Source: Candidatus Acidiferrum typicum (GTDB lineage Bacteria > Acidobacteriota > Terriglobia > Acidiferrales > UBA7541). Taken from it: a DNA stretch of 40,391 nt. The notes beneath the pieces are model-generated. The model searched no databases, was not told where the DNA came from, and saw only the letters and a list, made by a program, of their open reading frames with translations. Shown piece by piece: positions 28,735 through 37,596 of this stretch. A program made the position numbers and the translations under genes. The stretch is taken from contig DLMH01000037.1 in NCBI GenBank assembly GCA_002478115.1, positions 1 to 40,391 on the forward strand, given 5' to 3'. Positions within the stretch are counted from its first letter, which is position 1. Each line of letters begins with the position of its first letter.

Positions 28735-29448
28735 TCACGCTAGCCAGCGATCCAGGTCCCGCGCGCGTTCCAGCAGCGCCAGCGCGCCCCGCTTGCGAAA
28801 CTCCTTTGCGCGCTGCCGGTAATCAAAAGCCGCCTTCGGCAATATTCCCATGAAGGGCACGCCCGCCGCCTTCGCCGCCAGCGCATCATCAATGTTGTCG
28901 CCGAGGTAGAGCGCGCTGCCCGGATCGCGGCCCGCCAGAATCATCAGCAATCCCTCCGGATCGGGTTTCTTCTCGGCGTCGTCCATCGTCACCACCGTGC
29001 GGAAGCACTTCGCCGCCGCCCAGCGCTCGAAAGTATACGTGAATTCCTGTCGCGTGCGCCCCGTGAACAGGTTCAGTTCCCGCCCCTTGGCCCATTTCTC
29101 GATCAAGCGCGGCGTCACCACCAGCTTTTCCTTCAACACATTTCCCGGCTGCCCGTCGCTTCCCCAGTAAAATGGCTGGAACGCCGCGCGCGCCTGCTCA
29201 TAGGTCGTTGGCACGCCCAGCGCCGTCGCCCAGCGCGACACCAAGCGCCAGTCATCGTTGTTCCCCGGCTTTTGCTTCCACTCGTAAAACTCCGCCCAAG
29301 TAGGCTTTTCCCCCGTCAGATGCTGCATCGTCTGCAGCCCCGATCGCCAGTAGGATTCCCGCACATCCACCAGCACGCCATCCACATCAAAAATCAAAAT
29401 CGCCGGATTCACCTTCCCCCGCGCCTGCGCCGTTCCCCGTTTCGCCAC
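28735..29448 (-). CDS. HAD-superfamily phosphatase (TIGR01548-like)
   Basis: 237 residues. HAD motif I FDVDGVLVDV, motif II TGRTRQE, motif III lysine with KKPDPEG, motif IV YLGDNIDDALAA. The 'AILIFDVDGVLVDVRESYWR' opening and 'NNDDWRL' in the cap match the TIGR01548 group of HAD phosphatases, which are sometimes linked to histidinol-phosphate or other small phosphates; the substrate is unproven. The start is a GTG at 29448 with AGGAG only ~3 nt away, so a slightly different start is possible. It is divergent from the truncated GH44 gene. Confidence 0.87.
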   Translation of the reverse strand: MAKRGTAQARGKVNPAILIFDVDGVLVDVRESYWRSGLQTMQHLTGEKPTWAEFYEWKQKPGNNDDWRLVSRWATALGVPTTYEQARAAFQPFYWGSDGQPGNVLKEKLVVTPRLIEKWAKGRELNLFTGRTRQEFTYTFERWAAAKCFRTVVTMDDAEKKPDPEGLLMILAGRDPGSALYLGDNIDDALAAKAAGVPFMGILPKAAFDYRQRAKEFRKRGALALLERARDLDRWLA

Positions 29449-29520
29449 GTCTCCTGGTTCCTTTCCGTTCCCCTCCAGTGTACCTGTTCTTCGCCCACTC
29501 TCTCACAGGGCGGGAGAAAC

Positions 29521-30384
29521 TTGGCGAACACCGTGCGTCAGCTCTCCGGTGGCGAACTCAGCGCCACTCCCTCCGGCAACAACTGGTTCCCCGACAAATA
29601 TCTCCCTGCGATCAAGATAGCTTCCACCACCTATGGCAAGCCTCTCGTGGATGTCTATGATTTCCACTGGTATTCCGAAGCCACCAACGGCAGCGGCAAC
29701 CGCGTCACCAATCTCACCGGTCCCACGCTTACAGACGCGCAGGTACAAGCCGTCGTCCAGAGCCCGCGCAGCCTCTGGGACACCACCTACACTGAAAATT
29801 CCTGGATCACTACGGACGTGCTCGGCGGACCCATCTACATCCTCGGCCGCCTGCAATCCCGCATCGCCGCCGAGAATCCCGGCATGAAAATTTCCATCAC
29901 CGAATACAACAATGGTGGCAACCAGCACATCGCCGGCACCATCGCACAAGCCGATAACCTCGGCATCTTAGGCGCTCAGGGACTTTTCGCCGCCAATCTC
30001 TGGCCCTTGAGCGACACCGAGACCTATACCCTTGCGGGCTTCCGCGCCTTCCGCGATTTCGATGGCGCAAATTCCAGCTTCGGCGACACCTCTGTGCAAG
30101 CCACATCCAGCAACATTCAGAACGTCGTGGTCTACGCCAGCACGGACACCACCACTCCCGGCCGCGTCGTCTTTGTGGCCATCAACCGCTCCACTTCCGC
30201 TCAGGTTACCGCCATCACCGGCCAGTCGCTTTCCGGCACCGCGCATCTCTACCAGATGACCGCCGCCACCGCCCAAGGCCAGAGTCCCGTCGCCCCCGTC
30301 TCCGCAGGCACCATGCCCGCCAGCGGCGCCTCGCTTACCCTCACGCTTCCTGCTCTCAGCGTCACCACCATCGACATTCACTAA
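29521..30384 (+). pseudogene. 5'-truncated GH44 family endoglucanase/xyloglucanase
   Basis: About 287 residues from a TTG at 29521 (GGGAG just upstream, so it might be translated). The sequence matches the second half of glycoside hydrolase family 44. VDVYDFHWYSEA, SLWDTTYTENSWI and ISITEYNNGGNQHIAGTIAQ (the Glu of ITEYN corresponds to the catalytic nucleophile) lead to LWPLSDTETYTLAGFRAF and FGDTSVQATSS. A C-terminal beta domain follows. GH44 enzymes need an upstream half with the acid/base Glu (NEP motif) and a signal peptide. Neither is here, and an opposing HAD gene starts 72 bp upstream. It is read as a remnant left by rearrangement, unlikely to be active. A MITE sits at its stop codon. 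Confidence 0.82.
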
Positions 30385-30385
30385 C

Positions 30386-30580
30386 CCTGGAATCCGAAGT
30401 TGACCAATTACAGGCGAGCGCACCTGGTTTTGTTTCAACCGACTATCGTGGAGCAACCCAACTTCACCGAAGTTGGATTCTCCCTGTTCATGCCCACCCA
30501 AAATGTGTCATTCCGACCGGAGGGCGGCGGTTTTGGCCGTTCCGGACCGGAGGAATCCCTCTTCAACTTCGGATTTCAGG
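30386..30580. mobile_element. MITE copy A (195 bp) at the GH44 stop codon
   Basis: Ends: CCTGGAATCCGAAGTTGA (30386-30403) and TCAACTTCGGATTTCAGG (30563-30580), inverted repeats matching at 17 of 18 positions. They are flanked by a perfect 5-bp direct repeat CTAAC (30381-30385 and 30581-30585). The left CTAAC contains the GH44 stop TAA. The inside includes a small hairpin (CAACTTC-ACC-GAAGTTG) and TCATTCCGACCGGAGGG. No coding capacity. A second copy lies at 35538-35734. Confidence 0.85.
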
Positions 30581-30697
30581 CTAACCTTCGCCACGCTACC
30601 ATCTGTTTGCTCTCGCCACTGGCAAGGGCATGGTTCGTCGCTTGCTAGCAGCTCAGTCTCCGGTTCAGGTGTTCATCAAGTATTTCAACTGACTTAG

Positions 30698-31741
30698 CTA
30701 CCCCAGCTTGCTCCCTGCAGCTTCCATCATGATCGCGAAGGCTTGCGCTTCCGTTGAAGTGCCCTGGCGGTCGAAGTTGGGTGCGCCGCAAACGCTCTGC
30801 ACGTAGCCGAAGGGGTCCATCTTGCCGCGCGCTGCATTTCGCATCCTGTCCGCCGCTTCCAGGTATCGTTCGGGCAGCCATCCGCCGAGGGTGCCTGTGT
30901 AAATCGCGAAAGCCAACATCTGCGCAAGGTTCGCTTCCACGAAAGTGTCGGGACGGTCCACGACATCGTGGAAGAGCCCATCCGCTCGCTCATAGCTCAA
31001 GCATCCGTCAATCAGTTCCGTGACAAACGCCGCCAGCCTCTGCCGCTCCTCCTTTCGCTCCGCGGGCAACGCTCGAATCACGCGCGCCAGTCCCGCAGCC
31101 GCCCAGCCATTGCCGCCGCCCCAATACTCTTTTCGGTTGTCCGCTTTCTCGCCGTCATCCCAAATGTGCGCCAGCAGTTTCTTCTTGGAGTCCCAGAGCC
31201 GCCTGCGGAAACCGTCAATCTGGCGCAAAGCCTCGTCATAGTGCCCCGTGGCGGCAAGAAATGGCGGAGCGCCGTTGAACCCGTCGGACCATACTTGCGG
31301 ATCCTTGAAGACGTGATACAACGTTCCGTCCGCCGCGCGCGGCGCCTTGTGCAGGATCCACTCGAGCAGCCCGCGTACCGCTTCCTGGATTTCCGCGTCA
31401 CCCGTCACCTGCCCCGCGCGCCAGTAGGCCTCGCCGCCCATCGCCGGATCGGTCGTCCCTCCCTCGATCACCACGGCCAATCGTCCATCGGGGACACGCT
31501 GCACAATCGCGGCCTTGGTGAGCAGAATGACGTTCTCGTCATCACCGGCCTCCAGGAAAGCCTGGGCCAGGATGCCCTGTTCCCAGTCACGGCGTTCCAT
31601 GGCCAGCGCAGCCGCAGCGGCCTTCTTGATTCTGCTGTGGGCCTCGGAAGTTTCTTCGCCGGTAGCCGAGTCTGCTGCGCGAGGAAAGGCCAATCCAGCT
31701 CCCACTAATGCCGCGCCACGGAACAATTCTCTGCGGTACAT
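30698..31741 (-). CDS. Secreted GH105/GH88-like unsaturated glucuronyl/galacturonyl hydrolase
   Basis: 347 residues. The N-terminus YRRELFRGAALVGAGLAFPRAADS is a twin-arginine (Tat) signal (RRELF). The mature part is an (alpha/alpha)6-barrel hydrolase of the YteR/RhiN type, with GTLYHVFKDPQVWSDGFNGAPPFLAATG. The Asp in WSDG matches the family's catalytic Asp (inferred). It continues WGGGNGWAAAGLARVI, then DGLFHDVVDRPDTFVEANLAQMLAFAI. Such enzymes release unsaturated uronic acids from pectin fragments made by lyases. GGAGGTGAC upstream of the ATG is a strong ribosome site. With the GH44 remnant it suggests plant-polysaccharide use. Confidence 0.85.
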   Translation of the reverse strand: MYRRELFRGAALVGAGLAFPRAADSATGEETSEAHSRIKKAAAAALAMERRDWEQGILAQAFLEAGDDENVILLTKAAIVQRVPDGRLAVVIEGGTTDPAMGGEAYWRAGQVTGDAEIQEAVRGLLEWILHKAPRAADGTLYHVFKDPQVWSDGFNGAPPFLAATGHYDEALRQIDGFRRRLWDSKKKLLAHIWDDGEKADNRKEYWGGGNGWAAAGLARVIRALPAERKEERQRLAAFVTELIDGCLSYERADGLFHDVVDRPDTFVEANLAQMLAFAIYTGTLGGWLPERYLEAADRMRNAARGKMDPFGYVQSVCGAPNFDRQGTSTEAQAFAIMMEAAGSKLG

Positions 31742-31968
31742 GTGTCACCTCCGAACGGAAAAACGGCTGCCATGCTACACCCAACGTGTGACAGGAAACT
31801 GTGATGCCCATCCATGAAGCGGGCGGCACCGCAACCGCCAAACCCTGACCTAGCCGCGAAGTGCCAGGTCCAAATCTCCAAGAGGTCGGAAACCGCCTCG
31901 CCACCCGACCCCCTCCCTTCCTTGCCGCACCCTTTGCCCTTTGTTACTCTGGCTCTTCGGAGCCTCTC

Positions 31969-33141
31969 ATGCCTCCATTTCCTGGTGTCGACTTCATCGA
32001 TTTTGATTCCCTGCTCAACGACGAAGAAAAACTTGTTCGCCACACCGCCCGCCAATTCGTTGATAACGAGATTCTTCCCATCATCGAAAAACACAGCCGA
32101 GAAGCCACTTTCCCGATGCAACTTGTGCCGCAACTGGGCGAACTCGGTTTTTTCGGCGCGAATCTACAGGGCTACGGCTGTGCGGAAATGTCCAACGTTT
32201 CCTACGGCCTGATGAACCAGGAGCTCGAGCGCGGTGATTCCGGCTTGCGCAGTTTCGTCTCCGTCCAAACCGGCCTGGTGATGTACCCGATCCACTCCTA
32301 CGGCAGCGACGCTCAGAAAAACAAATGGCTCCCGCTGCTCCAGGAAGGCAAAGCCATCGGCTGCTTTGGCCTCACCGAGCCGCAATTCGGCTCGAATCCC
32401 GGCGGGATGCTTACGCGCGCCGTCAAGAAAGGCGGCAAGTACATCCTCAACGGCGAAAAGATGTGGATTACCAACGGCTCCTTCGCCGACGTGTCCGTCG
32501 TCTGGGCCAAATGCGAGGACGAAAAAGTGCGCGGTTTCCTCGTAGAGAAGGACGCGCCGGGTTTCAAGGCGTGGGATGTCCACGGCAAATGGTCGTTGCG
32601 CGCTTCCGTCACGTCCGGCCTCTCGCTTTCCGATTGCGAAATCCCCGAAGCGAATCTTCTCCCTGGCGTCACGGGGCTGCGCGGCCCGCTGAGCTGCCTC
32701 AACCAGGCGCGCTATGGCATTGGCTGGGGCGCGCTGGGCGCCGCCATGGCCTGCTATGACACCGCGTTGCAATACGCCAAGACGCGTAAGCAGTTTGCCA
32801 ACAAGCCCATCGCTTCACACCAACTTGTCCAGGAAAAACTCGCCTGGATGATTACCGAAATCACCAAGGGCCAGTTGCTCGCTCTGCATGTTGGCCGCCT
32901 GAAGGATCAGGACAAAGCCGATGCTGCGCACATCTCCATGCTGAAGATGAACAATGTCGCCATCGCTCTGGAAACCGCGCGCAAAGCCCGCGACATCCTT
33001 GGCGCCAACGGCATCGTGGACGATTACTGCGTCATGCGCCACATGAACAACCTCGAAAGCGTCTACACCTACGAAGGCACCAACGACATCCACAAGCTCA
33101 TCATCGGGGAGAAAATCACCGGCATTTCTGCCTTTGTGTGA
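31969..33141 (+). CDS. gcdH: Glutaryl-CoA dehydrogenase (acyl-CoA dehydrogenase family)
   Basis: 390 residues. Acyl-CoA dehydrogenase fold with FAD sites CFGLTEPQFGSNPGGM and KMWITNGSFADV. The catalytic base is Glu369 in TYEGTNDIHKLIIG, the position used by glutaryl-CoA dehydrogenase. The internal ARYGIGWGALGAAMACYDTALQYAKTRKQF region is also closest to that enzyme. It oxidises and decarboxylates glutaryl-CoA to crotonyl-CoA in lysine/tryptophan breakdown. ATG 31969 (CGGAG upstream) starts the conserved sequence; the frame is open 36 codons further upstream without similarity. The stop overlaps the next gene's GTG. Confidence 0.9.
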   Translation: MPPFPGVDFIDFDSLLNDEEKLVRHTARQFVDNEILPIIEKHSREATFPMQLVPQLGELGFFGANLQGYGCAEMSNVSYGLMNQELERGDSGLRSFVSVQTGLVMYPIHSYGSDAQKNKWLPLLQEGKAIGCFGLTEPQFGSNPGGMLTRAVKKGGKYILNGEKMWITNGSFADVSVVWAKCEDEKVRGFLVEKDAPGFKAWDVHGKWSLRASVTSGLSLSDCEIPEANLLPGVTGLRGPLSCLNQARYGIGWGALGAAMACYDTALQYAKTRKQFANKPIASHQLVQEKLAWMITEITKGQLLALHVGRLKDQDKADAAHISMLKMNNVAIALETARKARDILGANGIVDDYCVMRHMNNLESVYTYEGTNDIHKLIIGEKITGISAFV

Positions 33142-34421
33142 AACTTATGTCGCTCCGCTACCGCAATCTTCGCTTTATAATTTCCTGCATGCTGCTTCTT
33201 TCTTTCTGCGCGCTTTCTTCCACCGCGCAACAAAAGCCTGAAAGCAGTCCAAAGCCCAAAGTCCGCGCCATCACTGCTTTCGTCAACCTCGACCGCGGCC
33301 GTTACCAGATTCAAATCTCCGAAGCGGTGCACTTCCTCAAATACGCGCAAACCGTTTTCGAGTCCCGCGGCTACACCGTCGAAACCCTTCGCATCGCCAC
33401 GCAGCCCTTCCCCGAATACACGATGGCCCTTCCTCACAATGAGGCCATACAGTTCTTCAAAGACCTCGACGGCCTTGCCCAGCAGGACCACTTCATTCTT
33501 TCTATTGGCCCGGCATATCTCTCCGGCGAGGACGGCGACGCGCAAGCCGATCTGCTCGCGGAAATTCTGCAGAACACAAAATCCATCAGCGGCACTGTTT
33601 TTGTGACCAAGGACAACAGCGTCAACTGGCCCGCCGTCAAAGCCGCCGCCCGCGTCATCAAAAAACTCGCGGACACGACGCCGCGCAGCGAAGGCAATTT
33701 CCGCTTCGCCGCCCTCGCCAGCGTCCCTCCTTACTCGCCTTTCTTCCCAGCGGCCTATCACACCGGCAGCGGCCACCAGTTCACCGTGGGCCTGGAATCG
33801 GCCAACACCGTCGCCATGGCCTTCCAGAATGCTCCGGATATCCCCGCGGCCAGGCGCCGCTTGCTCGACCTCTTCATTCAGCAATCCTTCGGTGTCGAGG
33901 AACTCGCCAGCCGCGCCGATCGTGAGCAGGGTTGGACCTACCTGGGCCTCGATCTCTCTCCCGCCCCTGCAAAGGACGCCTCCATCGGCGCTGCCATTGA
34001 AGCGCTTTCTCACCAACCCTTCGGCGCCAGCGGCACGCTCACTGCTGTCGCCACCATCACTTCGACATTTAAGGACATTGGCGCGCGCAAAGCCGGATAC
34101 TCCGGCCTGATGCTTCCAATCCTGGAGGACCCACGTCTTGCCGAGCGCTGGAACAACGGCCTGATTTCTCTCGATGCGCTGCTCAGCTACTCCGCCGTCT
34201 GCGGCACCGGCCTCGACACGATTCCCCTTCCTGGCGACACGAGTGTGGACACGCTCGCCCGCATCATCGGTGATGTGGCTTCTCTCTCCGTCAAATGGAA
34301 CAAGCCGCTTTCTGCACGCCTGCTCCCGGTCGCCGGAAAACGCGCCGGCGATCAGACCGAGTTCACCGATCCGAATCTGCTCAACGTCACGATCCAGCCG
34401 CTCTCTGCCGCCGCTCCCTAA
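33138..34421 (+). CDS. DUF711 (UPF0210-like) protein with signal peptide
   Basis: 427 residues from GTG 33138, which overlaps the gcdH stop (GTGA); ATG 33147 is an alternative start three residues later. A Sec signal (RFIISCMLLLSFCALSSTAQQ) precedes KVRAITAFVNLDRGRYQIQI, then GYSGLMLPILEDPRLAERW and LLSYSAVCGTGLDTIPLPGD. The conserved DUF711 stretch WNKPLSARLLPVAGKRAGDQT follows. Known DUF711/UPF0210 proteins are cytoplasmic with unknown chemistry. A secreted version coupled to gcdH is unusual. Ends shortly before glpX (128 nt). Confidence 0.88.
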   Translation: MKLMSLRYRNLRFIISCMLLLSFCALSSTAQQKPESSPKPKVRAITAFVNLDRGRYQIQISEAVHFLKYAQTVFESRGYTVETLRIATQPFPEYTMALPHNEAIQFFKDLDGLAQQDHFILSIGPAYLSGEDGDAQADLLAEILQNTKSISGTVFVTKDNSVNWPAVKAAARVIKKLADTTPRSEGNFRFAALASVPPYSPFFPAAYHTGSGHQFTVGLESANTVAMAFQNAPDIPAARRRLLDLFIQQSFGVEELASRADREQGWTYLGLDLSPAPAKDASIGAAIEALSHQPFGASGTLTAVATITSTFKDIGARKAGYSGLMLPILEDPRLAERWNNGLISLDALLSYSAVCGTGLDTIPLPGDTSVDTLARIIGDVASLSVKWNKPLSARLLPVAGKRAGDQTEFTDPNLLNVTIQPLSAAAP

Positions 34422-34549
34422 CCCGGAAATCCTGCTCTTCCTCGTTCGCGATTGCGTAAACGATGACCGATTCGCCCTTCCCCCACGGCTCCCTCTCGAC
34501 CATAAGCATGGCTTTGGCCTAACATAAGCCGTCTCGGAGGGCGCCCTGC

Positions 34550-35536
34550 ATGGAAGAACAACTCAGCCTGGAATTTCTGCGCGTCGTGGAGAATGCCGCT
34601 ATCGCCGCTGCCCGCACCATGGGCTTTGGGGACGGCCACAAAGCCGATGAGGTGGCTGTCGAAGCCATGCGTAAGACCATGGATCAGGTGCAGATGGACG
34701 GCACCATCGTCATCGGCGAAGGCGAGCGCGACAAAGCGCCCATGCTCTACATCGGCGAAAAGGTCGGCCTCGCCACCCATGCCCCCAAAGCCCTTTTCCC
34801 CGTGGTTGATATCGCCGTGGACCCGCTCGAGGGCACTAATCTCTGCGCCACTGGAGCGCCCAACGCCATCGTCGTTCTTGCCGCCAGCGAAAAAGGCGGC
34901 TTGCTGCATGCTCCTGATTTGTACATGGAGAAAATTGTTGTGGGCCCCGCCTGCAAAGGCGCCGTGGATCTCGATGCGCCCGTCGTCGACAACCTCCGTG
35001 CCGTCGCCAAGCGCCTTGTCCGCGACGTCGAAGATCTTGTGGTCATCGTTCTCGATCGCCCGCGCCACGAAAAACTGATCGAGGAAATCCGCGCCGCTGG
35101 CGCACGCATTCGGCTCATCGGTGACGGCGACTTATCCGCCGGAATTTCCGCCGCTGTTGTCGGCACCGGCGTGCACATGGTCATGGGCACGGGTGGCGCT
35201 CCCGAAGGCGTGCTCACGGCCGCGGCCCTTCGCTGCCTCAATGGCCAGATTCTCGCCCGCCTCGTCGTCAGCAAACCCGAGCATCACGAACGACTCGCGC
35301 GCATGGGTGTAAAAGATCCGAAGCGCATCTACGCCACCGAAGATCTGGCTCCCGGCAAGAAGATCATCTTCGCCTGCTCTGGCGTCACCGACGGAAATCT
35401 GCTCAAGGGCGTGCGCTTCTTCGGTGAAGGCGTGCGCACATCTTCCATGATTCTCACCCTCGATGAACGCCAGGTGCGTTTCATCGAATCCGTGCATCTC
35501 GAAAAGCGCCCCGACATCAAGGTGCGCTTCAATTAA
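34550..35536 (+). CDS. glpX: Class II fructose-1,6-bisphosphatase
   Basis: 328 residues. Li+-sensitive class II FBPase fold, with [17 protein letters not shown], then [12 protein letters not shown] (metal-binding DPLEG) and [18 protein letters not shown], ending [18 protein letters not shown]. It performs the gluconeogenic dephosphorylation of fructose-1,6-bisphosphate. CGGAGGG ~8 nt upstream of the ATG supports the start. The TAA stop (35534-35536) lies within the target duplication of the MITE that follows. Confidence 0.96.
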   Translation: MEEQLSLEFLRVVENAAIAAARTMGFGDGHKADEVAVEAMRKTMDQVQMDGTIVIGEGERDKAPMLYIGEKVGLATHAPKALFPVVDIAVDPLEGTNLCATGAPNAIVVLAASEKGGLLHAPDLYMEKIVVGPACKGAVDLDAPVVDNLRAVAKRLVRDVEDLVVIVLDRPRHEKLIEEIRAAGARIRLIGDGDLSAGISAAVVGTGVHMVMGTGGAPEGVLTAAALRCLNGQILARLVVSKPEHHERLARMGVKDPKRIYATEDLAPGKKIIFACSGVTDGNLLKGVRFFGEGVRTSSMILTLDERQVRFIESVHLEKRPDIKVRFN

Positions 35537-35537
35537 A

Positions 35538-35734
35538 CCTGAAATCCGAAGTCGGCCAATCGCGGCCGAGCGCATCTTATTTTGTTTCAATCGATTGGCG
35601 CGAGAAAATTCAACTTCGCCGAAGTCGAATTCTTCCACATCATCCCGCACCCCATATTTGTCATTCCGACCGGAGGGACGGCTCTTTCGGCCGTCCCGGA
35701 GCGGAAGAATCCCTCTTCAACTTCGGATTGCACG
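35538..35734. mobile_element. MITE copy B (197 bp) at the glpX stop codon
   Basis: Same element as 30386-30580 in the same orientation. Left end CCTGAAATCCGAAGT (35538-35552), right end TCAACTTCGGATT (35717-35729), with the last five bases decayed to GCACG. The 5-bp flanks are TTAAA (35533-35537) and ATAAA (35735-35739), four of five identical. The left one contains the glpX stop TAA. It shares long identical blocks with copy A, including TCATTCCGACCGGAGGG and CTCTTCAACTTCGGATT. The internal GGGACGG/CCGTCCC can form a stem. Confidence 0.82.
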
Positions 35735-35841
35735 ATAAAAGCCTGCCTACCGTCACTTGGGAAAGGGTTTACTGGCTCAGGACAGCGGGGAGGATGCAAC
35801 CGCATAGGGCGCAACAGGCGTGCCGTCGCGCCCCACTCTTC

Positions 35842-37389
35842 TTATTGCTTGGGATCCTGCGTCACCGCCAGAAATACCTGATCGTTCACAGGCACCGTGG
35901 GAGTAAACACCGTCGCGCTCTTGCGATCCGCCAGCGCGACTTGTTTGGCCAGGCCACTCAGCGCCGGACCCACCGGCTTGTTCGAGTTTGCGGGCGTATC
36001 TCCGGGCGAGAGGGAAATGCGCGTCGTCTTTGGCGTGCAACTCGTCGCACCCAGGCAAGTATCCCGCAGGAACACCTGGCGCAAACCGCTGTTGGGTGAA
36101 GCCGCTGCGGATGCCGGCAATCTTCCCTTGGCCGCTTCCTGGCTCGGTGTCACCGCCAGAAATACGATGTAGCGTCCCGAAGAACTGATCGAAGGGAATA
36201 TGCTCTCTGTGCCGTTCAGCGCGCCTCCTGGATCCGTTGAGACCAGCGACGTCGCCGCCTTGCAGGAAGCACTCGCTCCCGCGCAGGTGTCGCGCAGATA
36301 CACTTGGCGCCCCGCGGGCGCACCTTCCAGAAGATTCGTCGCCGCCGAACTGAACGCGATGTACCGCCCGTCAGCGCTGATCACCGGCGTGTGGCTGTCG
36401 GCGTTGCCTGGCGTGTTATCCGCGGCAACGGAAATCATTTTTGTGCTCGGCGTGCACCCGTTTGGCGCTGCCAGGCAGGTATCCCGCAACATGATTTGTG
36501 TCGTTTCGTTTTCTTGCGCGGAGAATGCCACGTAGCGCCCATCCTGACTCAGCGCTGGCGTTTCCTCCGCCACCGCCGCGGCCGCCGCACCACCCGTGAT
36601 CGTAAACGTCTGTGGCGTCAGGCTTGGTCCCCCGCCCAGAACAGGACAGCCTACCAGGCACACCCCGCTCGGCGGGTTGATCACGTTAATACATGGTGCG
36701 GTCGGCTGCCCAGCGACATACGGATTCACGCAGGTCACTCCCGCGGAGGCCGGATCCGCCGCCGTCAAGTAACTCCCAGGAATCACCGCCTCGATCTGTG
36801 TCGGCGTGATGCTGGTGATATTGATCGCCGTGTCGACCTCGCTCGTGGCCGCACCACGGAAAGTGACTATGCTTGCACCGTTTGTGGATGTGGACAGAAA
36901 ATCAGATCCTGCAATTGTGATCTTCACCGAAGCGTTCCCACAACTGCTGCCGCAAGCCGGCGCCGTATTCGGCGTCACCGACGTGACCACCGGAACAGGA
37001 TTGGGTGTCCCGTAAATCAAAAATGCAATCGAGTTCGATAGTCCATTCATGCCCGTGCCCGATTGCGGCGTATACGTATTCACGTATGCAGTGCCAACCT
37101 TCGCAACCAGGTTGGCGGGGATGGTCGCCGTCATGGTCTCGGTATCAACATAGGTGGAAACCAGCTTTTGCCCGTTCCATTCCACCACGGTGTTGGTTTG
37201 GAACCCGTTTGAACTCGCGCCAATGACTGTCAGTGTGAAGCCGACGCTGCCGAAGACCACTCCCGAGGGCGCAAGAGTCACAATCGATGCCCCCGTGGGG
37301 TATTGTATGGAGGTGTTGTAATCGTTGCACCCGGCCTCCAAACCCAGCGCCAATAGCGCGACGCCAAGTGCTTTCCAAGACTGCCTCAT
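35842..37389 (-). CDS. Lipoprotein with IPT/TIG and PD40-like repeats
   Basis: 515 residues. N-terminus MRQSWKALGVALLALGLEAGC is a type II lipoprotein signal (LEAGC, Cys 21). Two IPT/TIG-like Ig domains follow (about 30-120, with 'GSVGFTLTVIGASSNGFQ', and about 133-225, with 'VTSVTPNTAPAC'). Then come repeated beta-propeller blades (about 265-515): ALSQDGRYVAFSAQ, VISADGRYIAFSSA and SISSSGRYIVFLAV. Three blades carry LRDTC followed 6-9 residues later by another Cys, suggesting one disulfide per blade. A surface lipoprotein of unknown binding function. ATG 37389 has GGAGGAG upstream; the frame is open 53 codons further without similarity. Confidence 0.85.
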   Translation of the reverse strand: MRQSWKALGVALLALGLEAGCNDYNTSIQYPTGASIVTLAPSGVVFGSVGFTLTVIGASSNGFQTNTVVEWNGQKLVSTYVDTETMTATIPANLVAKVGTAYVNTYTPQSGTGMNGLSNSIAFLIYGTPNPVPVVTSVTPNTAPACGSSCGNASVKITIAGSDFLSTSTNGASIVTFRGAATSEVDTAINITSITPTQIEAVIPGSYLTAADPASAGVTCVNPYVAGQPTAPCINVINPPSGVCLVGCPVLGGGPSLTPQTFTITGGAAAAAVAEETPALSQDGRYVAFSAQENETTQIMLRDTCLAAPNGCTPSTKMISVAADNTPGNADSHTPVISADGRYIAFSSAATNLLEGAPAGRQVYLRDTCAGASASCKAATSLVSTDPGGALNGTESIFPSISSSGRYIVFLAVTPSQEAAKGRLPASAAASPNSGLRQVFLRDTCLGATSCTPKTTRISLSPGDTPANSNKPVGPALSGLAKQVALADRKSATVFTPTVPVNDQVFLAVTQDPKQ

Positions 37390-37596
37390 GGACTCTCCTC
37401 CACCCGAAGACAATTGTGTGCGCCAACTCCCCGCCCAAAGACGGGAAGAAATATCATTATGGCGCGTCTGATTGGGTTGAGATGCAAAAACAGCCACCCG
37501 CGTTGACCCGCCCCCGGGATCCAGGAAGGACGCGGTGCCGGAGCACAAATCTACCCTTTCCTATTATTGCGCAGCCCGGCGCTGGAAGAAAGTCCT

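Noticed and set aside
33069..34016. Minus-strand open frame across the DUF711 gene
   Set aside because: Antisense shadow; the plus strand carries a conserved family with signal peptide.
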